Assembly (NCBI GenBank): GCA_036874045.1
Contig: JAZBRI010000010.1
Span: forward strand, 4,856,001 to 4,920,000
Length of the DNA: 64,000 bases
Origin: Cymodocea nodosa
Taxonomy: Eukaryota; Streptophyta; Magnoliopsida; Alismatales; Cymodoceaceae
Direction of reading: 5' to 3'
The position numbers and the translations under genes are program-made. The notes below the pieces were generated by a model. It was not told where the DNA came from and made no database searches. It saw nothing but the letters and a program-made list of their open reading frames with translations. This document shows positions 56,584 through 64,000 of the stretch, one piece after another (position 1 is the first letter of the stretch; each line of letters opens with the position of its first letter).

Positions 56584-59150
56584 AAAACAAGAAAAAATTA
56601 AAGAAATTTTTGAAAAAGTACAAGTTAACATTCCTTTGTTAGACTTATTACAGAAAATGCCACCTTATGCAAAATTTCTTAAGGATTGGTGTACTAAGAA
56701 AAGAGAGTGAAAAGTTTTAAGGAAAGTCTTTTTAGCTAAGCAAAGTAGTTCCCTATTTATGCCACAAATTCCTAAAAAGTTATCTGATCCTAAAATTCCT
56801 GTTATATCATGCACCATAGGAAATACCATTCTAGAAAGAACCTTAATAGACTTAGGTGCAAGTATAAATGTTATGCCAACTAATATATTTGCATCCTTAG
56901 GATTAGAAGGCTTAATCCCTACTAGGACTATTATTCAATTAGCTGATAGAAGTATAAGATACCCTAGAGGAAAAATAGAGGATGTCTTAATTAAAATCAA
57001 AAACTTCATATATCCTATTGATATTGTAATTTTGGATTCCCAACAAATTAAGCATAAAAATAGTGATACATCTTTAATTTTGGGAAGACCATTTTTAGCA
57101 ACATCAGGGGCTGTTATAAATTGTAAAATTGGAATTATGAAGTTAGCATATGGTAATGAGGACACTTAATTAAACATTTTCAAACCAAAAAAGTTAGAGG
57201 AGTTAGAAATGTCCATACATACTATAGACTTTTTAGAGGATGAAGGAGATATGCTAGATGATGTGATTCAAGAAGAATTAAATAGGCAACTCAATTCTCA
57301 GATTTTAGAAGAAAGTGAAAGCATAAATGTAGAAGGAGATTAGGAAGAAATTAATGTAGAAGATGATGATGCTCAATTAGGAGCTCTAGCTGCTAATGGG
57401 CAACAATTAGAATTAAAAGCTTTACCTCTTGAATTAACCTATATATTTTTGGAAGAAAAATGAACATGTCCAATCATTATTGATTTAGATTTAAAAGAGA
57501 ATCAAATTGCTAAATTAAAAGATGTAGTAAAAACTTATAAAGAAGCAATAGGATGGACTATGACTAATATAAAAGGGTTATGTGCAACTTTATGCTGTCA
57601 CCACATATATTTAAAAGAGAATGTTAAACTTGTTAGAATTCCTAAGAGGAGATTAAATCCAAACCTTAAAGAAGTAGTCAAGAAGGAGATAGTGAAATGG
57701 TTAGATAATGACATAATTTATCCGATTTCTGATAGCTCATGCGTTAGTCCAATCCATGTAGTTCCCAAGAAATCAGGATTAACAGTTATTAGGAATGAAA
57801 GCCAGGACTTGATACCTACTAGAATTCAATCAGGCTGGAGAGTGTGTATAGACTATAGAAAGCTGAATGCTGTAACTAGGAAAGATCATTTTCCCTTACC
57901 TTTTATAGATCAAATGCTAGAAAAATTAGCAGGGCAAGAATATTTTTGTTTCCAAGATGGGTATTCAGGATATAACCAAGTTCCAGTAGTATTAGAGGAT
58001 CAAGAGAAAACAACTTTCACCTATCCTAATGGAACTTATGCTTTTAAAAGAATGCCATTCGGATTATGCAATGCACCAGCCACCTTTCGAAGGTGTATGC
58101 TCACTAGAATGACTGAAGATTTTTTAGAAATATTTATGGATGATTTTACTATTTATCGAACTTCATATGAAGTGTGTTTAAACAATTTAGACCAAATATT
58201 AAAACGCTATGTGGAAAAAAGTCTGGTTCTAAATTGGGAAAAATGTCACTTCATGGTTAATCAAGGAATAGTCTTGGGACATGTTTCAAAGAAGGGGTTG
58301 GAAGTAGATAAAGCTAAAATATAAGTAATTTCTAATCTACCAGAACCTAATTCAGTAAAAGATATTAGATTATTTCTAGGACATGTTGGATTTTATAGAA
58401 GATTTATTAAAGATTTTAGCAAAATAGCTAGACCTTTAACTAATCTATTAAAAGATGTCCCATTCAACTTTGATAAAAATTGCAAAGAAGCATTTTTCAA
58501 GCTTAAAACTAGCTTAATTTCAACTCCTATAATTCAAGTACCTAATTGGAACCATCCATTTGAATTAATGTGTGATGCATTTGATTTTGCTGTAGGAGCA
58601 GTGCTGGGACAGAAGATAGACCTTTATTAAAGATTTTAGCAAAATAGCTAGACCTTTAACTAATCTATTAAAAGATGTCCCATTCAACTTTGATAAAAAT
58701 TGCAAAGAAGCATTTTTCAAGCTTAAAATTAGCTTAATTTCAACTCCTATAATTCAAGTACCTAATTGGAACCATCCATTTGAATTAATGTGTGATGCAT
58801 CTGATTTTGCTGTAGGAGCAGTGCTGGGATAGAAGATAGAAAAATCTCCTAGAGTGATTCATTATGCAAGCAAAACCTTAAATGATGCTCAAGTTAATTA
58901 CACAACTATTGAAAAAGAGCTGTTAGCTGTTGTGTTTGCCTTAGAAAAGATTAGATCATATCTGATTGGAGCTAAAGTGATAGTATACATGGATCATTCA
59001 GCTTTAAAACACCTAATAGCAAAAAAAGAGACTAAACCTAGATTGATCCGATGGATATTATTATTACAAGAATTTGATCAAGAAATTAAAGATAAAAAAG
59101 GTTATGAGAATGTAGTAGCAGATCATTTATCAAGATTACAAATAGAAAAA
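56584..59150 (+). pseudogene. pol: Protease, RT and RNase H of G3
   Basis: Protease with LIDLGASINVMP (about 56850). RT with VCIDYRKLNAVTRKDHFPLP, MPFGLCNAPATFRRCM and FMDDFTIYR (57840-58150). RNase H with [20 protein letters not shown] and [14 protein letters not shown] (58860-59020). From 55655 to about 58400 only stops break the frame (TGA 56708 and 57462, where G1 has CGA; TAG 57342; TAA 57167 and 58322). A 220-bp tandem duplication (58403-58842) then shifts it. Small in-frame losses occur near 58090 and 58285. Confidence 0.85.
58403..58842 (+). repeat. 220-bp tandem duplication in G3 RT/RNase H
   Basis: Two direct copies (about 58403-58622 and 58623-58842), nearly identical: I see three differences, all C/T, including CAG in the first and TAG in the second (CTGGGACAG / CTGGGATAG). 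220 is not a multiple of three, so it destroys the frame. Confidence 0.85.
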
Positions 59151-60503
59151 TCAAATATGGAAATTAAAGATAATTTTCCTGATGAACAATTAATGACCAT
59201 CAAAACAATGCCTTGGTATGTAGACATAGTTTATTACTTAGTTACTAGTTTAACACCTAAAGGTTGGAATAGACAGGATAAGAAATTGTTCTTTTCAAGA
59301 GTAAAATATTACTATTGGGAAGACCCATACTTATTTAAGAAATGTCCTGATTTGGTTTTAAGGAGGTGTGTTCCAGAAACTGAATATCAGAGCATATTGT
59401 CTTTCTGCCATGACCAAGCATGTGGAGGGCATTTTGGTTTAGGAAAAACTACTGCCAAAATTTTGCAATGTGGATTTTATTGGCCAACACTACTCAAAGA
59501 TGCTCATAAATATTGCTTAAGTTGTTTAAGATGTCAACAAATAAGAAGAATATCAAAGAGGAATATGCTACCTCTTAATCTTATTGTTGAGGTTGAAATA
59601 TTTGATGTGTGGGGAATAGATTTTATGGTCCATTTTTTATTTCTAATCAATTTAATTATATATTGGTGGGGGTGGATTATGTATCTAAATGAATAGAAGC
59701 TTTTCCTACAAAAACTAATGACAACAAAATGGTAATACATTTTATAAGAACCAATATAATTACCAAATTTGGAATACCTAAAGCTATTATCAGTGATAGA
59801 GGAACTCATTTCTGTAATAGAAGTTTTGAAGCCTTAATGAAGAAATATGGAGTAAACTACAAAATTGCAACATCATATTATCCGCAAACAAGTGTACAAG
59901 TAGAAAGTGCAAACAAACAAATTAAGTTAATCTTGGAAAAAGTAGTAAATCCTACTAGAACAGATTGGGCTAACAGATTGATAGATGCACTTTGGGCTTA
60001 TAGAACTGCTTATAAAACGAGTTTAGGTATGTCACCTTTTAGGCTAGTTTATGGAAAAAGTTGTCATTTACCTACTGAAATAGAACATAAAGCTTATTGG
60101 GCATTAAAAACTCTGAACATTAATTTAAATCAAGCTACTGAAAATAGGAAAATACAATTGATTGAATTAGAAGAATTTAGGAATGAAGCTTATTCGAAAA
60201 CTGTAAGAGAAAATGAAGTTCTAGCATAATAGGAAAATTATTCCAAAATCCTTTGAAATAGGACAAGAAGCATATCTTTACATGACTGGACTCCATAACC
60301 ATCTAGGGAAATTAAGATCTAGATGGGCAGGACCTTACATAGTTCAAAATATTTATCCCTATGGAGCTATTGAAATTGAAAATCCTAAAAATCAGAACAT
60401 AGTTAAAGTAAATGGACAAAGACTTAGACCTATTTTGAAGATACCAAAAAGTTCTTTTGGAATTGTAGAAGTAAGAGTAGAGGACTACTCGAGCTTTACT
60501 TAG
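59151..60503 (+). pseudogene. Integrase of G3
   Basis: Zinc part: [14 protein letters not shown] and CLSCLRCQQ (59410-59540). Core: Asp in VWGIDF (about 59620), Asp in [11 protein letters not shown] (59790), Glu in QVESANKQ (about 59905; this Glu is Lys in G1). C-terminal end: GKLRSRWAGPYIVQNIYPYG and VKVNGQRLRP, to TAG 60501. Breaks: frameshift near 59630, TGA at about 59690 (expected Trp), breaks near 60229-60282. Confidence 0.85.
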
Positions 60504-61089
60504 TAAGAAAGTTTCTAAGTATATATAAAATATATAATAATAATAATAATAATAAACTTATTTAAAACATAGTCACGGTTCAACTAAAGGGAATTATCGG
60601 TTTTACCAAAACATATTTTAAAAGAAAAAAAATCATTGCGGTTCAATTGAAAGGTTCCATCAGTCTGACCGGAATGCAAAAATATAAAAAATCTATATAT
60701 TATATTTAGTTAAGTGTCGGTGTTACTAAAGTATAGTATCGGTTCAATCGGTAGAAGAAGAAAAAAAACATTTAATTTCGGTTCAACCGAGAAATATAAC
60801 GGTTTGACCGAAAATTCTAAAATGTTGGAAAATTAAGAATTGATTAGATCGGAAATTCTTTGGTCTTGATCAAGGTAAAAAGTATTATTATATGTATTTT
60901 TTATTAGATATAACTTTACGAAAAGTCCATTAAGTTACACTTAACTCAATGAACTTACTTCGTTGAGTCTAGGATAAGTTAACGAACTTACTCCATTGAG
61001 TTAACTATAACTCAACGGAGTACTGTAGTTAAGTCAATGGACTTAGTCTAAAGATTTTATTTTAGATACATTCGAACAGGATCCATCGA
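60504..61089 (+). other. Spacer after G3 integrase
   Basis: Non-coding; homologous to G1 5411-5918. It has an ATA/ATT trinucleotide run at about 60536-60555, CGGTTCAA(C/T)-type words, and TAACTCAACGGAGT / CGTTGAGT words at 60925-61040. Homology to G1 ends near 61040; 61041-61089 is unassigned. Confidence 0.5.
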
Positions 61090-61618
61090 TCCAAATTTTA
61101 GTTAAAGATCTAAGGATCTTTCTTACCAAGTCTTTTTCCTCGAATTTCTTGCCTAAAGATTTTAATGAATTTACAATCTCAAGAAAATGGGAAAACATAT
61201 CTGAGATACATTCATTTTCGTGCATTTTAGAAAGCTCATATTTATGTACTAACATATTAATCTTAGATTCCTTGACATGATTAGTACCTTCATTGGCAAC
61301 TTCTAATGCATGTCATATCTCATATACAGTTTGATATGCAGAAACTTTGTTAAATTGATCATGAGATAAAGCACAAAACAAGATGTTTAAACCTTTAGCA
61401 TTCAATGTCATTCACTCCTTTTCATCAAAAGTCCAAGTATTATATGAAGTCGTAACTAACACAATAGGATTGCTAATTATATGCCATAGTTTGAAATCAA
61501 TTGACTAAAAGAATACTTTCATTTTATATTTCCAATAGCCATAATTGCTACCTTCGAACATAAGAGGACGATTAGTGGTCTGTCCTTCAGTCATAACTAA
61601 GATTTTTGTATTATCCAT
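61090..61618 (-). pseudogene. Antisense SIRE-B-type gag 5' fragment inside G3
   Basis: Matches the first 530 or so bases of SIRE-B gag (15035-14505): MDNTKIL-type start at 61618, then YELSKMHENECISDMFSHFL and LVRKILRSLTKIW. It starts within a base or two of the gag ATG and directly abuts the G3 right LTR (61620). It carries stops at the same places as SIRE-B in the segment matching EI*HALEV. Confidence 0.75.
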
Positions 61619-61619
61619 T

Positions 61620-62914
61620 TGTTTAGAATGAAAAAGTGCATAATATTAACAGTTAAATGATGGTTAATTGCATAATATTTAGCCTATCATATGAAGATTA
61701 AGCCATTATGTTATAATTGCATTGTTATATGCTTTAATGAAAGAATCTACATAATTTCAAGGAATTAGCATTAATTTAATACATTTCTGAACTATTGGTA
61801 AGTTGCTGGTTTTTAATTCTTTAGTATCCAAATTTTCTGTTATTTCAGAGAGTTATATTGCATGTACTGGACAATTATGTTTTAAACGCTAAAAGAATAT
61901 TTAGGTGAACAGTAACAACTCGTTAAGTTAGATTTATGCACGTGTTGAATTTAAATGTTTTATTATGTCACGTGAGATGCACGTGTTTTATAGTTAAATC
62001 AATGAAGTAAGTCCGTTGAGTTATCTGTAACTCCACGAACCATTTATTTTCTAATATGCCACTGTAGCAGTTACAGAAATAGGACATTCGAAGGAAAACC
62101 ATGATTGCACGTATCACGCAGGAATTCACTTGTGGAAGGGAGAAGAAATCACCATCGTTGATATGAATGAAGGAAATCCAATCGATCATCTAAGTAGAAG
62201 TAGTTACCACTAAAAAAATATAAAAGAAAAAGAGAAAAGAAGAAGAAGTGTGGTCAGTGTGTGCAGAGGAGGAAAAACCAAGCTATCTGTAGGCAGCGTA
62301 GGAAGTTCTCTAAAGTACCACACCAACCACCACAACCACAACCATCACACCATAATCACCAACCATCGGAGGTCTATGAGGATACTTTCTTGATGTCGTG
62401 TCGATTCCAAGCCAAATATAGTGCTTGACAACCATTGTGAGGAGTGATCGCGTCGCAGGAAGGGAAGCTGTTTTCACCAAGCACCGACTCATATTTCAGG
62501 AGATTGTAAAGCTTCTAGCCTTGGTTTTGGGTTGATGCCAGTATGTTGAAGAGGAGATCATCTTTCAATTCTAGAGTAGCGATTCTATAGGGAGAGGATG
62601 TAGAATTGTAAGTGATTAAGTTTTCAGTGGTGTAATCACGTCGCATGTAGTAACGGAAGTTTTTACTATCAATAGAGATTACTTTTACATTTCACCTTTC
62701 ACCCATTTCCATGATCATATCAAAATAAAAATACCAAAAGCAACTTATCTGTGTTTATAGTTAATATTTGAGTGTTGTATTGTTTGTTTTGTATCATGAT
62801 TGATGTTATCATTGTCAGAGTTTTGAATGTTTCATGTTTATTTAATTTAGAAAATAGAAAATAGTTTTACAGTTTATTGAATTGAATTGTTCATGATACT
62901 TAAAGATTTTAATG
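61620..62914 (+). repeat. Right LTR of G3, truncated at its 3' end
   Basis: TGTTTAGAATGAAAAAGTGC start; follows the G3 5' LTR through the TATA region (about 62218) to AAAGATTTTAATGG, where homology stops near 62914. U3 is shorter than in the 5' LTR: several hundred bases with AACTCGTTAAGTTAG words are missing near 61970. Confidence 0.75.
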
Positions 62915-64000
62915 GGGAGAGCCAAATGGTAAATTAAAACCAGGAGTAGTATAATTTTGTTGATAGGAGATAGGAGCTGTGACATCATCATGAAGGATTT
63001 TGTCGAAGTTAAGGTGGAATCTCACAACAAGATCTTGATCTCAACCCTGAAGATGTCGTGACCTTCATACCTATAAGCGGTTTTTATAGCAATGAAGGCT
63101 CCAAAAGTGAATGAAAACATGGAGGACACCATGGAATTCATCACGCATTTCTACTATCATACAATTTTATTTACATAACCTGAAATGTGATGTTGAGAGG
63201 TGTGATGGAATGTGCCATTACATTTTACCTGGGTTTTCTCTTACATTTTTTTGTGTTCGAACAGATCCAAAAAATTTATCAGTAATTTCTTGCCTTACTA
63301 CTTGAAATGAAGGATGTCTCCTTTGCATCATGTTAGTTACATTAAAATACATAAAAGATGATCTGATATATAAAATTTTGTTGTTTATCAAGAAAAGCAC
63401 AAAATGTTTTTGTATGATTCAGCCTACAAAGAAATTCATAAGTTTGTTTAGAAAATTTGTCCCTAAATGCTACATGCCATATTTGGACATTTTATACACC
63501 TAACAATGAGTATTTCAATATCTTAGATAGTTTAAGTATATGTCTTTGCATATCTGATAATTTAAAAGTCTGCATATTTATGTGTGTCACATATCCAAAG
63601 GGGTACTTTAGGAAATAATAGATTGGACAAATATCTATTATCATATAAGTCTAAATTGCCATTTCAAATTTTTTGTACCCTCATCTAAGTACATACGAAA
63701 TTCAAGGATTTTCCTCGTCATTTATACATATTAGTGTGACATCCTCCTTTGCATAAATTTTTACATTTGTACATATTATCTTATTATAGTCAAGCAATCT
63801 AAAAGGAAATGATGAAGAGGACTAGAAGGAAGACAACCCCATGGGTGTCTTCTATTGCATAAATCAAACGTTGAAAGAGAAGTGGACAACTCCTTCTGTG
63901 CCCACCTAAATCACATCATTTTTGTTTTTATATTTCCTTTCAAGATTTAAGATAATGATGGCAAAAAACAATGGGTGCCCACCATCCTCCTTTTACGACA
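62915..64000. other. Unassigned sequence at the right edge
   Basis: No convincing gene or element. A few short ORFs of about 60 residues (63111-63305 plus, 63218-63400 minus) overlap on opposite strands and have no recognisable motif. It may be the pre-insertion host DNA or another decayed element. Confidence 0.3.

Larger units (their letters stand above)
53585..62914 (+). mobile_element. Ty3/gypsy element G3
   Basis: 5' LTR, tRNA-Asp primer site, knuckle/linker, protease, RT, RNase H, integrase, spacer, then an antisense copia gag fragment and a second LTR of the same type. It is inserted in the 3' LTR of SIRE-C. The ORF3, gag and F-box seen in G1/G2 are missing between integrase and the right LTR. 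Confidence 0.85.

Noticed and set aside
63111-63400. Overlapping ORFs of about 60 residues at the right edge
   Set aside because: They lie on opposite strands, are short and carry no recognisable motif.

Overview
This is about 64 kb of very AT-rich nuclear DNA, almost certainly from a flowering plant (probably a eudicot; I cannot name the species). The evidence is plant-specific: Ty3/gypsy elements of the Athila-like type primed by tRNA-Asp, Ty1/copia elements of SIRE-like and Tork-like type primed by initiator tRNA-Met, an ORF3 resembling the 'putative plant transposon protein' family, and a plant-type F-box protein. I see no rRNA, tRNA or CRISPR, and no convincing host gene. Nearly everything from 1 to 62914 is nested, decayed LTR retrotransposon sequence.

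Layout. 1-12147 (minus): Ty3 element G1, from its 5' LTR at 12147 through tRNA-Asp PBS, zinc knuckle/protease/RT/RNaseH/integrase, ORF3, gag capsid and F-box ORF; its 3' end lies outside the window. G1 is inserted in the integrase of SIRE-B (minus, 12148-16323), which is itself inserted in ORF3 of SIRE-A (minus, 16324-31364). SIRE-A also carries a nearly complete Tork-like copia (plus, 21687-27026) with a visible target-site duplication. 31365-32562 is an unidentified block. 32563-38548 (plus) is G2, the 3' half of a relative of G1: ORF3 tail, gag, F-box, polypurine tract, LTR start. 38549-41608 (minus) is a mosaic copia remnant. 41609-53584 (plus) is SIRE-C, nearly full length. G3 (plus, 53585-62914), a second Ty3 element, interrupts its 3' LTR. 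62915-64000 is unassigned.

Three things stand out. First, the Ty3 family G1/G2 has a rearranged order: the Gag zinc knuckle lies directly after the PBS at the head of pol, while the capsid part of Gag lies downstream of integrase and ORF3 and is followed by an F-box ORF of about 375 residues, before the PPT and 3' LTR. Second, the Ty3 and Ty1 elements, which belong to different superfamilies, share modules: a block of roughly 300 bp in the LTRs, about 1 kb of non-coding sequence, and ORF3. Third, stop codons are strongly biased to TAG; the Tork-like element keeps one 1312-codon frame with eight internal stops, all TAG. Methylation-linked C-to-T decay at CAG/CTG sites is the simplest explanation.

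In live copies the genes would work as ordinary retrotransposon sets: Gag builds the particle, protease matures it, RT/RNaseH copies the RNA and integrase inserts the DNA. ORF3 and the F-box protein are accessory, with unknown roles. Every copy here is broken by stops, frameshifts or nested insertions.
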